Assembly: GCA_947247005.1 (NCBI GenBank)
Contig: OX365946.1
Coordinates: 53,904,734 to 53,968,733, forward strand
DNA from: Spisula solida
Lineage: Eukaryota > Mollusca > Bivalvia > Venerida > Mactridae
Direction: 5' to 3'
DNA length: 64,000 bases
The notes below the pieces were generated by a model that was not told where the DNA came from, searched no databases, and worked only from the letters and a program-made list of their open reading frames with translations. Each line of letters starts with the position of its first letter. Position 1 is the stretch's first letter. Made by a program: the position numbers and the translations under genes. Shown here piece by piece: positions 1 to 14,300 of this stretch.

Positions 1-13
1 AAACAAAGTTTAA

Positions 14-205
14 AGGGGGTATACTGGAGTCACCGTGTCGGGTTGTCGGGCGGTCGGTCTGTTAGCAAAATCGTGTCCACTCTATAGCTTTGTCGTTTCT
101 TTCTGGATTTTAAAATTGCTTGGTACAAATGTTCACCACATCAAGATGTGTCATGTGCAAGACCTGGTCAGTGGGTATGATGCATCACTCCAGTGATAGT
201 TCTAG
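14..205 (+). repeat. Truncated copy of the 155-bp-core dispersed repeat
   Basis: The stretch starts with GGGGGTATACTGGAGTCACC, followed by a GGTCGGT-rich tract and a GTCCACTCTATAG segment. It matches the head of the repeat at 2977-3060 (GGGGGCTATATTGGAGTCA, GGTTGG tract, GTCCACGCTATTTC). It would lie in the URB1 intron upstream of the first exon seen here. The remaining bases to about 440 show no recognisable feature. Confidence 0.5.
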
Positions 206-444
206 TTGATAATATTTCCGGGAGGTGGAAAAGAAAGCAAATTTAAGAATTCAGACACTTAGTGTGCGAAAATATTGGTAGCATTGCTGGTGGACAGAAA
301 TTTAGGCGAGAGGAAATGTAAGCACATTTTGTAAATTCACGTAAATATCCAATAATACTAATACGTGAACTGAACCACTTCAAAATAATTTTACAGAAAT
401 AGTTGTATAGAACTGAAAAATGGTCTGAAACCCAAGAGAAATCT

Positions 445-957
445 TAACTGATTTATACACACCACCTGTGCCGATCTTAACTGATTTATACATGACACCC
501 GTGCCAATCTTTAATGATTTATACATGACACCCATGCCAATCTTTACTGATTTATACATGACACCCGTGCCAATCTTTACTGATTTATACATGACACCCA
601 TGCCAATCTTTACTGATTTATACATGACACCCATGCCAATCTTTACTGATTTATACATGACACCCGTGTCAATCTTTACTGATTTATACACACCACCTGT
701 GCCAATCTTTACTGATTACTGATTTATACATGACACCTACAGGTGCCAATCTCTACTGATTTATACATGACACCCGTGCCATTCTTTACTGATTTATACA
801 TATCACCTGTGCCAATCTTTACTGATTTATACATGACACCTGTGCCAATCATTACTGATTTATTCATGACACCCGTGCCAATCTTTACTGATTTATACAT
901 GACACCCGTGTCAATCTATACTGATTTATACATGACACTCGTGCCAATCTTTACTGA
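445..957. repeat. 33-bp minisatellite, about 15 copies
   Basis: The unit contains CTTTACTGATTTATACATGA followed by CACCCGTGCCAAT. Copies differ mainly at CCCGTG/CCCATG/CCTGTG. Because 33 is a multiple of three, open frames run through on both strands, but they are translations of the repeat and not genes. The array ends about 20 bp before the acceptor of the first URB1 exon in the window. Confidence 0.95.
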
Positions 958-977
958 ATATGATTCGATTTTATCAG

Positions 978-1857
978 GATGCGAGTAAGAAGGTTGTCAA
1001 ACTGATGAAGTCTCGGAAGAAGAACATATTCTCAAGTTGCCAAGACATCAGAGATAACGAGCAGGAACAGAATGGTGTATCTAGCAATATACCCAATATC
1101 GGTGATCTATTACTTCCTGTCAGACCCAGTCTGGTTACATCTGGTCTTAGACTGGTTCTAAATAATCCTGTGATAAAACATTACTTTTTACATGAAGTAA
1201 ATGAGAACCAGTCAGACAAGATTTCTAGTATATTGACAGATTTAGTGAAAGATACACTCCGACTTGTTGTTCAGAGTAACAGTGATGTCAGTGACGCTGT
1301 TCAGTTTTACTACGGCAAAGTTGTTGATAATCTACTCAAAGTGTTCGAAGGAAAAGACACTAATGTCAAGATTGTTTTCAAGATCTCGACTTCTTTAGTT
1401 CCAGAGTTGTCAGACGAACAATGTAGAAAACTATTCGATCTTGTTCTTAATACAAAGTGTAATGATAATACTAAATACAGTCACTATATGGTGACTTTGT
1501 TGACGCTCCTTCTAGAACGGTTAGTAAAATCCAAGTATAAATCATTGAAGCTGTCTGAAACAGGAATGGAAAGACTGCTATGTTGTTTAGTAGGGGAGGA
1601 AAATGTACAAGAGCTGCTGACGTCTTTCTTTAAGAAATTTCCAGTTCTGTGTGCGCAATGTTCAGATCAAACTGTTGAGACAATGATGTCTGCAGATCTG
1701 TGCGGGATAGTGGAATATTTCCTCGAGAATAATGTGATAGTCGCGAAGAAAGTGGGTGAGATGATTGTGTCCGGTTGTCTGGATCTAACGTGTGAAAGCC
1801 ATCTACGTATCGTACACTGTTATCTTCGTACATCAGTGCGGACATCTGATAACCAAG
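978..1857 (+). CDS. URB1: URB1 internal exon (first in window), 880 nt
   Basis: Acceptor TTTTATCAG ends at 977 and donor CAAG/GTGAAT follows 1857. It encodes about 293 residues starting DASKKVVKLMKSRKKN, a helical, Leu-rich stretch without obvious motifs, leaving in phase 1. The ATG at 960 lies in the intron and is not a start codon. A weak pyrimidine tract before the acceptor borders directly on the minisatellite. Confidence 0.85.
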
Positions 1858-4800
1858 GTGAATATTAGATTTACATGATAATTACTGATAGTTTAACAGT
1901 ACAGTATAAAAGTTTGCACCTATATGATTATGCCCCCCCCCATTTTTATGAGAGGGTATATTGCTTTGCACATGTCTGTCTGTAGATCAAATGGTTTCCA
2001 TTCAATAACTTGAACAATTTTCCCTAGAATCTTCAAACTTTTCATGGAGGATAGTCATCAACAGTAGATGACCACTATTGATTTTGAGGTTGGTAGGTCA
2101 ATGGTCAAGGTCACTGTAACCTTTACCATTTCTGACTATTGGGCTGACATAAGGGGAATACGAATGTTATATTATGTTATCCGAAGCTATACTGTATGGA
2201 GCCATGCCTAGCAATGTGAAGTATGAACGCATTAGGCCACTCTGCCTTCACAACAACTGTTAAAAGTTATTTAAATAACCAGTATCATTGTCGCTACATC
2301 ACACTAGACCAGTAATAGGTTTATATATGAATAACGTTTGAAAACATGTTTTTTTTGTGGAATTTCCGTGTTTGCTCTGTTCTACTAATGACTGTTTGTT
2401 TATTACAGAAAGTGAAAACAAAGTATGCAGTAAGATAGTGAAGAAATTGAAGTCTGGAATAACATCATTATGTTGTACTGATGAGGTGGATTATTCTGAT
2501 ATACTGTTGAAGATTACTCGAGTACTGGCTGATAGGAAACTGCTAGGTAAGTACATTTGTCGGGGTTTAGAGCACTTAACACTGCCTAGCGTTCAAGGAA
2601 ACATTATGTGACGTACGTTTCGCACCTGGTACGCACCTGGTACGCAAACGAAGCGCACAACAAAAGATTATATCGACAAAAACCCGTGATTGTTAAACAT
2701 GTTTGCAGGTTATTTTCCTTAAACGTAGGGCTGGTCTGCTGGTCATGTACCTACATGTACCAATGCATAGCTGAGTTTTGAAACAAACAATTTAAAACAA
2801 ACAATCGAAACTGTTGTACAAACAGGACAACCAATATGTTGGAATGGAAGTTTCATTCACCAAAGTTCCTCACATTTGTACTTCAGGCCAGTTAAATCCC
2901 TTACATGTTTGGGACCGGAGGAACTATAGATTTATCCTCTGTCAAGAATTATTATACCCCCAGATACATAGTATATGGGGGCTATATTGGAGTCATGCTT
3001 GAGGTTGGTTGGTTGGTTGGTCCGTATAATTTTGTCCACGCTATTTCTCTGTAACCAATGGTCGGATTTCAACGAAACTTTGCATGAATGATCAGTACCA
3101 TGTCTAGTTGTGCATATTGTCGGCACACGTTGGTCGGATCAATTTTATGGTAGTTATGGCCCTTTGTTTTTTTACACTTATAAATTTTGTCCGCGCTATT
3201 TCTCTGTAACCATTGGTCTGATTTAAACGACACTTTGCATGAATGATCAGTTCCAAGTATAGTTGTGCATATTGTCGGCACACGTTGGTCGGATCAATTT
3301 TAAGGTAGGTATGGCCCTTTGTTTTTTTACACATATAAATTTTGTCCGCGCAATTTCTCTGTATCCATTGGTCCGATTTCAATGAAACTTTGCATGAATG
3401 ATCAGTTCTAAGTCTAGTTGTGCATATCGTCGGCACACGTTGGTCTGATCAAGTTTAAGGTAGTTATGGCCCTTTGATTTTTACACTTACAAATTTTGTC
3501 CGCGCTATTTCTCTGCACTCTTTGGTCGGATTTCAATGCAGCTCTGCATGAATGATCCGTACCAAGTCTAGTTGTGCATATCGTCGTCACACGTTGGTCG
3601 GATCAATTTTAAGGTAGTTATGGCCCTTTGTTTTTTTACACTTATAAATTTTGTCCGCGCTATTACTCTGTAACCATTGGTCGGATTTTAATAAAACTTT
3701 GCATGAATGATCAGTACCAAGTCTAGTTGTGCATATTGTCGGCACATGTTGATGGGATCAATTTTAAGGTAGTTATGGCCCTTTGTTTTTTAAACTTGTA
3801 AATCTTGTCTGCACTATTTCTCTGTAACCAATGGTCAGATTTCAAAGAAATTTTGTATGAATGATCCGTACCAGTAGTTATCACTGACCTTCACCATTTC
3901 TGACTATTGGGCTGCCATGGGGGCATACGTGTTTTATGACCATCTCTGGTACAATTTGAACTACTTACAGGTGAGAAGCTGACTAGTAAAGCCAGGAAGA
4001 AGTTGAGTAGTGCACTGAGTGAAGGAGAGTTGGTAGAGATGAGACATGTTGATCTACTGTCTATGTTATGTGATCAGGAAGACAGGGATGTACTCATACA
4101 GCAATGTGTGGAATGTATGCTGGCTGTACTGCCTCATAACAAGCTGGAACTGGTTGATCAACTTCTATCACATGTCTCAACATGCACGCAGGTATGTGTA
4201 CCAAACCATGAAATATTACAGTGGTAGCAGTTATTCCCTTGCTTGGGGCTTATCATTAAGAACAAGGAATAGGCTTCTTCTCATAGCAGTAAATTGTATC
4301 TCCCACCCTGATGAGACATATTTTTAACTAGATATCTTGTCTGTCTGTACAAAGCCTAGTTGTTCATATTGTCAGGAATTTTAGGTTGGATTAGTTTTGC
4401 TTGAGTAATGGCCCTTTGTGAGAGATACGTTTTTGTTTCAAAAACATACGTTTTTGTTTCAAAAACATAAGTTTTTGTTTCAAAGCCCTTTTTGTATACA
4501 CATTAAAAAAAAGGACAGTAGTTTTTTTTTAACACATTGAGAAAGAGAATGAGGATTGGACGTGTTGACATCAACATCCATGTCATTTGGATTAGTAAAT
4601 TGCCCAATACTTCCAGGCTGCCATGGATGGTGGTCTGAGTTCTCTGTCTATTCTGTTAACTAATTTACTCTCGCGAATACTAACTTTCCTGTTTTATTTT
4701 TAGCACTTTGCGGCGACTTAATTTCTCGAAATTCTACCACTTGCGAACTTTGCAAAATTAAATTGCAGGAAATAATTTCTTGGTTTACAGTGATATCCTA

Positions 4801-5363
4801 TGTAGCTATGATTTTGAGGCCACTTGATAATACTATAGAGTTTCAGATCATTAGTGATACTGTTACTGTATGACTGCATGATTATTTGTTTACAGACAGA
4901 GTTGGAGATGTTGGTCTCATCCTGGATGGTGCCATCGGATGTTTGGCCTAAACTGTTAGAACACATGTTGAAGTAAGTTGTCATATTTGTTTCCATGGGA
5001 AACAGTCACTATATTAATATGCATTCATGTGTGATGTAATATGTCAAAAAAATGCGAATGGCTGTGAAAGGAGATCTTTATGGCCAAGTAAATGTGATTA
5101 CTTGACTTCAGGTTTGAATCCAACTGAATGTCTGGCTGACTGGCATAAGAAAGGGCAGTGTGGTTTTACACGGGAGCCTGACTAAGTCTAAAATACTACT
5201 AGGAGGGACTAACAGGGTCGACCAATACTTGCATATCACAACATAGCCCTGGCAGAATTATGTTTTGAATTGAGTGTTAAATTATGATCTCCATCGTTGA
5301 TGAGGGGGTAATTTACTTTGCACATGTTGGTTGGTCGGTCGGTCGGTCCGTCGGTCCGTCCGT

Positions 5364-5395
<32 letters not shown>

Positions 5396-8300
5396 CAGTC
5401 AGTCAGTCAGTCAGTCAGTCAGTCAGTCAGTCAGTCAGTCAAGTCAGTCAAGTCAGTCAGTCAGTCAGTCAGTCAGTCAGTCAGTCAGTCAGTCAGTCAG
5501 TCAGTCAGTCAGTAGTTCAAGTGGTTTCCGTTCAGTAGTTCAAGAACGCTTTGTCCTAGGATCTTCAAACTCTATGGAGGTTGGCCAGCAACATTAGATG
5601 ATCTCTATTGAATTTTAGGTTAGTAGGTCAAAGGTCAAGGTCGCTGTGACCTTTAACATTAATGACTATTTGGCTGCAATGGGGGCAAACATGTTTTACA
5701 AATATCCCTTGTTACAGTTAATATCAAGGTGATTATATATTAAGATTAATTAGGAAATGTTCCAGGGAGTACAATTAATATCAACATATAAAAATCGTTG
5801 TCATTATAATCATATGAAGACACTCTACTAAGATTTTTATGATTTTTATAAAACATGTGCCCAGAAAACTTCATGGGATTCATAAATAGATAGTAGAATA
5901 AATTCTTTCATTAAGTAATTTGTATTTCAGTTATGTTTATACGAAGCCATTGGCCATTAAATTCTTGTCTTCTCTGATGTCGGTTATTTACAAGAAAAAT
6001 GACCTTGACCCTGGATTGACCTTGGGGAAAGTCGTTGACATGGTGATGAGTAATTCATCATTTCTTCCTGTTATGTTTGCTGAGATCGGATCTGACAGTA
6101 AAGGTAATTCATACTTAATTTCTTTTCTCGCAGAATAAAAACTGAGTAGATGACCCTGATTGATTTTGGGGTCAGAAGGTTGAAGATCAAATTTGCTATG
6201 ACCTTTAATATGAATGACTAGAGCAAATAGTTTTCGATCAGTAACTCAAGAATGGTTGTGCTTAGGAAATTTGTAGAAAGGGTGGTAACCATTTGTAGAT
6301 GACCCCATTGATTTTGCGATCAGTTGGTCAAAGATTAAGGTCCCCTTGACCTTTAACGTAAACAACTGTTTGACTGCTATGGGGACATACATGTTTTACA
6401 AACATCTCTTGTTTAACTGTTGGATTGTTTGTTTTTTTCAAGTTCAACCCCGTAATCAATGTAAATTTAGCCCTCCTCGAAAATAAATGAGTTTTCAGTA
6501 TACTGACAAAATAATGTGTGTACTATGCGAAGCTTGTAATGACATGCTTGTATTCTTATCGACAGACAATCTGGTCAGTATGCTGGTGTGTATGGTTGAG
6601 TTATGTCCACAAGTTTGTCATACTGATCATATCAGTGTATACCTAGGAGCCTATAATGCCAGCCTCTCATTGACAGGTAGGTACTCAGTATACAACTGTG
6701 ACACCAGTGTTATGCCATTATGGAAGGTCGGGTATAATTAGCCAAGGATAATGGGAAAGGTGGGACAATTTTGTATATTCCAAAGAGGTGGATTAATCAG
6801 ATGTGCACGATTTATCAGTGATGTTTGGAGTACAATACTGACCTTATCTGTTTACTTCAGTAATTTGTAAAAGCAATTTTGCTACAGTTGACGAAACCGA
6901 TTCATGCGTGTACATATTACGTTATCCTGGGCAAACTATAACATGTAATTTGGGAATATTATCATCGCAAAGGTCTAAATTGGGGAAATGATTATTCAAC
7001 ATACTTTGTTTTTGATTTTTATCAAAACAACATTATAAGTGACTCACCATAGTCTTCAATTTCATTAGTTTGCAAACAGAAAGTATTGTTACTAATTTGA
7101 TATTGCTGGTTTTCAGTCTGCTGATCTAATCAACAAAATAAACGTTTTCGCCAATGGAACTATCATCTAATATTGTAACAAATTTGGTAATTTCTGTTGA
7201 GTAAAATATATTATAAAGTAATTGTCATATTAATGATAATGTTTGTTGCTGTTTCAGACCAGAGGTTGTTGAAATTGCTTCATTTATATGAGCAGAATGA
7301 AGTCTCCTTTACCAATTACAAGTAAGTATTATATATCACTGGTTTAGAATAAGAAAGGTCGTATGTGCTACTTAGGACCTTATAAGGCTCATGCCTGTTT
7401 GAAATCTGCATCGCAAGGCGCTTCTTATGAGCCTATATTGATGAAAATGGGAACTGTTCATGTTGACGAAACTGAAGTTGTAAAAGCTTGTTTTTCCATA
7501 TGTAAAGAGTAGTTTTCAGACAGTTTTTTCTTGTTTTCTCAAAATACCAATTTTGTACTTATGACCTTTTCATTCTAAGACAGCGATATACTCAGTGAAC
7601 ATAGTAACTGTAATGTGATAGAACGCCCTTTGTATGCCATTGTAGATCAGGTTACTATTATATATTATTACAAAAAAAGACGTTAAGTCTGTAGGAATTT
7701 CTGTTGGATGTATGGCAGGAAACTTGTGTAGTACACTACTTTCACTGTTTTACTGGGGTGCAAAGATTTGAAGATGTCATCGTTCATTCCTATATATTAG
7801 TGATTAAGTCAGCACTGATAAGGAAACCTATGAAGTTAGAATATCCAGCGATCTGCCAAACATTTGTACAGTCAGCAATATACACTTGATCTCCTTGATT
7901 TAAATGTACGACTGTATTGCTGGAACCCATAGGATCTCCCCATTGTGGCTTATCACTGTACGCTTCCATGTAGGCCACACGTTTGTTGTTCACTTTGAGA
8001 TAGCACGATGCTGCCGTGTCTTGTCCAACCTGTCGTAGTAAGCTTGTCACAAAATAGTAGAGGCCTGGTATCTTACACACAAATTTGCCTTGGTTTCCAT
8101 CATATGCATTCTCTTGATTGTAAAAAGTGTTTGTAAATGACAAAAGTCCTTGAGTTGGGTAAGCTCCCCTGTCTGGCCAGGATGCTGCAAACCCCAGTTT
8201 TACCAGTTCTGAATTTAAAGACAAGTGCAAGGTAAAAATGCTTGCTTAATTGATTTAACATTTTTAATGAATGCCTTGTTTGGGAGGTGGATGGAGCATT

Positions 8301-11300
8301 CCCTGACATAGGCTATGGTCATGTCCTCCACAGCTGAAGAAGTTGTCCGTAGGTCAAACATTGTCTATGGTCATGTCGTCCATTGGTCAACTGGTCATGT
8401 CCTCCACACCTGGAGAAGTTGTCTGATGCCCTGACATAGGCTATGGTCATGTCCTCCACACCTGGAGAAGTCGTCCATTGGTCAACTTATGTCAACTGTC
8501 TGTGGTATAATTATTATAAATGACTAAGAAATGTCACCTGGTGGGTAGAATTTGATATTAGTAGTTAAAAATTATCAGAGATAAAAAATTGTAGATTAAT
8601 GGCACTAAACATAATATGTCCCTTTGGCACAGCGAGGTTCTATCTTACGTTATACTATATAGCAAGACACAACCTTGTTGTGCCAAAGGGACGTATACAA
8701 ACAAGAGTAAATCCTCTGACATATATCAGAGTTATTATTCTCCTGGAATTAGTAAACATGCAGACTAATTATTAATACAAACCTTTAGGAGGACACGGTT
8801 GACTGATAGTGTTGTTAGACACTGTGTGAGCATGGCTACCCTGGTTGCTATGGTTCCCAGCTTGACTGGTTCCTACATTATATGCAAGAGTTTCATACTC
8901 TTTGTTGAAAGCACTGTATTCACAGCTGATCCAAGCATACTGTTGTTTGATGAGGTCATAGACTCCAGTCATGTTGTTGAACTCTGTACGAACATGGTCA
9001 TACTGGCCTGCAATAGCCTCGTACTCATTTCGTAGCCTGATATTGGTGTTACTTGCATTTGTTAGATCGTGGCGAGCTTTGTCGTAATTTAGCGTTAAAT
9101 TGTTTATTTCAACTTGAAGTTTACCATTTTCTTGGGTAAGATTGTAGTACTGTTGTTGTAAGTCATTGATCTCCTGAGTCAAGTTGTCAAGTTCCGATCT
9201 CAGTTCTACGTAAATCTCGTTCAGTGATACATTCTGGGTAGGTTCAGACACTAAAAATCCATCGGCCCGCTGTAACATAAACAGAAATGTAATCCAAAGT
9301 TTCATTCTTAATCCAGTTACTTAAGATTATCAAAAGTTATGTGAGGTTGATAACTAACAGCTGTATAATGTATGTGTGTATCAGGGTAAATGAAGGCTAT
9401 TGTGAAATAATATTTGTTTCTATGTCTCTGGTGTTGAAAATATACGGGGTTTTCATCTGAGGAGTGTTGTTGGCCATGTGTAGATCAGAAAGATAAAGAA
9501 AACAATATGATGATTTCACTCAGACAGTTTTGAAGTATACCCAACTGTATTCCTGTTGAACTTCAGTTGGGTTTGCCAATTTAGATTAAACGTTAGTTGT
9601 TTTGATACATGAAGTATGGAATTCAACTTAATCACTGAGTTTTATAATTTAGTTTGAGATTGAACTTAATTTGTTTCGTGATCTTGCGGACTAGAGTTAG
9701 TGTATATTCACAGTTTTTTTAGTATTCTGTTATACACTTTAAACCTATAGGAGATAAACTATCTCAGAGATACATGTTATCTTACCCATGTGATAAATGT
9801 TAGATTGTTCTATCTTAAGTTCAATATTTATTGCATGATAAGGCCACCAGCCCATACACAAATATAATGAAATATGTATAAATTGATTATTCAGGTCAGA
9901 CACTTGTTAAACATAACATTGTGTACATAAATATTGCAATTTCTTATACTAATATCTTATTATACCCCCCCCCCCATCTTTGATCAGGGGGTATATTGCT
10001 TTGCACATGTCTTTCTGTCGGTCGGTCGGTCGGTCGGTCGGTCTGTTGGTCGGTCGTATAAAATGGTAGTAGATGACCCCTATTGATTTTGGGTCAGTAG
10101 GTTAAAGGTCAAGGTCACTATGACCTTTACCATTTCTGACTATTTAATTGATTTCTGTTTAATAACTCAAGAACGCTTTGACCTAGGATATTCAAACTTT
10201 ACATGTAGGTTGGTCATCCGTAGTAGATGACCCCTATTGATTTTGTGGTCAGTAGGTAAAAGCTCAAGGTCACAACTTTTACTAATTTTGACTATTAGGC
10301 TGTCATGGGGGCATACATGTTTTACAAACATCTCTTGTTTTAATAGATACTATGTGTATTAATATGTATCTTATTAGTCCCCTTCCGGTTTTTGACCGGA
10401 GGGGACTATAGGTTTGCCCTCCGTCCGTCTGTCCGTCAGTCCGTCCGTCAAAAAATCTGGATCCTGACATAACTCAAACAGTTTCCAAGCTAGGTTTATG
10501 AAACTTGGTATGTGGATAGGGGGCAATAAGGGGATAATGCACGTCTAAAAATATTTTGATTTTGACAAATATTGTGGTTGCTATGGCGACAGAAAGAGTG
10601 AAAATATGCCCAAATCTGGATCCTGCCATAACTCAAACAGTTAACAAGCTAGGTTTATGAAACTTAATATGTGGATAAGGGCCAATAAGGGGATTATGCA
10701 CGTTTAAAGATATTTTGATTCTGACAAATATTGTGGTTGCTATGGCGACAGAAAGAGTGAAAATATGCCCAAATCTGGATCCTGCCATAACTCAAACAGT
10801 TTCCAAGCTAGGTTTATGAAACTTAATATGTGGATAAGGGCCAATAAGGGGATTATGCACATCTAAATATATTTTGATTCTGACATGGCATGACATTTGC
10901 TATGGCAACAAAAACATTGAAAATGGCTTCAAACCTGTAGGGGACTTCTGTACTGCATGCAATTCTTAATTACTTGTTTTAATAGATACAATGTGTTTCA
11001 ATACGTATCTTAGTGAATAAAATATTGATTTTCACTGCCCTTGTAGTATTTTCTCCAAATAAAATGTTAAGAGAACAATAAAAATACAATGTTATTATAT
11101 TACAATGTTTGTATACAAGTGACAGACCTGAATAAACAGACTATAGTACATTACATAGTTCACCAAGCATATAGTTATCTAGCACATATTAGTATTTAAT
11201 CAGTATGAAAACATGGTATAATCTCAATGAAATCAAATTATACTTTACGGTTGATATGAAGCCAAAACGGAAAAAATCACAGTTTGCTCTTGACCTGATC

Positions 11301-14300
11301 AAAGCAGTCAGAATCATGTGATTAAAACATTCAATGTGGCCCTTTGTAAATTTCTGGTGTCAAAGGTTCTACTCAAAGGTCAAATGAAAACTCTGTATGT
11401 GAGTGTCTACCTGTAGGTCAAACTTAAATTCATGTGTTAAATTATTTTTTTGATAATTACAAAAGTGGATATAAAACAATTTACATATGAATTTTAGACC
11501 TTTCCTTTGGGGAGAAAAAGCGATAGAGCAACATGCACTCAGGAAGTCCCTGGGACCCTCTTTGAAGGGAGTGACTGCTATACAAGTCATCGAAAATATG
11601 GACATCAAGATGTTGACTCACTCAATACTCAAGTTTCCGCTGAGACGAAAACTACAGGTGATTTAAAGAATTTGATTGTAATATATTCTGGTCCAAATCT
11701 TAAGTATTGAACTGTCATGTTTATATGAAATATGATAATGTTATAAGGGGTGGCATGGTGGTCTAGTGGATAACGCACTTGACTACTGATCGAGAGGTCC
11801 CTGGTTCGAATCTCGACCGAGACACTTGGTCATTTCTGAAATGCTTTTCAGTGTTTCCCACCCATCTAGAGATGAGCTGGTTAGAAACCCAGAGGTAGTC
11901 TTGCGTGTATCGTTGCTATACACCGGGCACGTTAAAGAACGAGCTAGGTAAACGCACCTGGATTCCTTGTATCACAACTCTTTCTCTTCTACTTGCTGTC
12001 CCTTCAGCTAAACACAGGACCCCATTGGAAATAAGTGCTTGCACTTTCATGGGCTATCCTTTACCGAAAGAATTACATACATAATGTGTCTGTATTTGCA
12101 TTATATGAATACAATTGTTTACAATATATGTGGATATGTAGTAGTTTTTGTTTGTGTATTTTCTAGGAATCTGATCCTCAGCCAGCAGAAGTATATAAAT
12201 CTGAGAGTGATTGTTATGATCCATGTTTCATTCTACCATTGATGAGTCACCTTGTACAACCAGGTATAACAAAGTTATCATGTACATTACTTTCACTTTC
12301 GAAAGATCTACGTTCACTTTTGAAAAATCTGCTTTCTTTTTCTCTGAATTTCTACTTTCATTTTGTTTTGCTCTTTAGAAATGTTTTTCCTGCATGTCCC
12401 CTAATACATGAAAAGCTAGGGGCAACGTGACCTTCAATTTTAATAAAATTAAAAAAGAAAAACACTGCATAATTGTACATGTAGTAATGTTAACACGAAT
12501 ATTACTGTTTCAGAGTGTATCATTGATTGTCGAAGGTTTACTGAGAAAGGATGCTTGGGATACGTGTTTGCGGCACTCTCCAGTCACGATGAGAATGTGA
12601 GAAATGTCGCTGTGCACGTGCTAAGAAACTTTCAAAGTCACATGGAGATTGCTAAAATACAGGAGAAAGAACAGTTGAAATACTTAGTGGAACTTGTGCT
12701 GAAAAGTTTACCAGAAAAGAACAAGATGTCGTCGATCATTTCCCAATTTCTCGCTAGAGCCTCAAAATTGTTGCTGAAGTTGGGTAGGTTAATGCATATG
12801 TCACGGTCTGAAACCGGCCACAATATGGGTGAGAGAATGTTGGGAGCAGCCAGATAGCTCAGGAGAGCATTAACCCTGGAAGTCAAGGGTTTTGGGTTTT
12901 ATCAGACCAGGACTGTTCTTATACCAAGGGTACAAACTCACTGCAAAAAACGTACTGTAATTGACATCTTTTTGAGGATGTTATAATATTCTAGATATTT
13001 GGTGTGTAGCATTGTTGTCTAACGACATGTATATATAATGTATAAAGTTTCCTAAAAACATGGCGACCAGGGTAGAGGGCTTTGATATAATTTAGAGCTT
13101 TTATGTGGCATGAAGCTTGACAATGATGGCCTATTCTAACAGTTTCAGAGTACATGTCTGTTGCTGGTAACACAACTATGCTTACATAGGGCTATGACTC
13201 ATTTGTAACATTGATATATTCTGTATTATGTTGTGCTGACAGCTTAACATATCTTTACAAGTTTATACATAATTTACTGTAATTTCAGATGAACACATGT
13301 ATACCATTGTAAATGGTTTCCTGTTAATGAAACCTGTACTTGACATCAAGAATGTGCCAGAATTTTTCAAGCTTTTCAACAGTTCTGCAATGCAGGTAAA
13401 AATACATTACCTAGTATGATCATGAATAAATGCTATAAAGAATAAAACAAACTACAATTATTTACTTCCATCCTATTAGGTAGCTATCTGTCAACTGGAT
13501 GGTCTGGTTTCAATCCCCAGGCAAACAGGTCCTGTCTCAAAGACTTAGATACCTACTAGATGACTCATTGCAAATCTCCTATTTTATAGGTTGCGATTAT
13601 GCACTGTAGATAATATTCCTCACTGTACTGTATATACTGTAGACCAGATATTTGTTTAAAGCATCGTGATACGTTAAAAATAATTCAATGAGTGGTATTG
13701 TAATTGTTTATATAATACAGTTTCAGACGGAGAGATCGTGGATACTGTCACTGATGCATGATGGGATGCGAGAATCGGCCGACTACTGGATATATGAGAA
13801 GAGATTTATATACAAACTTCTGCAGACGTTCTACATGTCCTGTATGGCAGATATACAGTGCCAGGTATACATGATCTTACAGGTTCATTCACATGTATAC
13901 GTATAGATTTCACTTGAGATGTTGTTTAAAGATAATACGCTCATCTGCATTTAACTGAGACAGTCCTGAGCGCATGGTCATTTGTTTTTTCCCACCAAGA
14001 TTGACAAATGATCTCAAACTTTAGGGAGATAAAACTTATTACAGTTGTAACTTGTTATGTCAACATTTTCGGGACCGTCAAAAATATGTCGACATGTCCA
14101 AAGGTCGACACAACAGGAGCCAACAATTCTGACAAATTTCCGTACCTATCGAAATTCATGAATAAAAAGTCCTTGAGCCTTTCTGTCGGTGCCGTTCGTA
14201 CATCAGTTTGAACATGAACTAATACAAATATGCGATTAAAATGGCAAAAGATCAAGCCTGTCAAGCTTACCATTATCACCAAAATATTTGATCAAGTGTT

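Noticed and set aside
960..977. ATG at 960 as the start codon of the first URB1 exon
   Set aside because: A TTTTATCAG acceptor lies at 977, the phase fits an internal exon, and the homologous protein continues far upstream.
2932..3436. Minus-strand Cys-containing frames MPTICTTRLGTDHSCK
   Set aside because: They repeat every 155 bp with the tandem core of a dispersed element and carry no gene features.
5284..5597. Three overlapping frames of SVSQ repeats
   Set aside because: All come from a (GTCA)n microsatellite inside a dispersed repeat.
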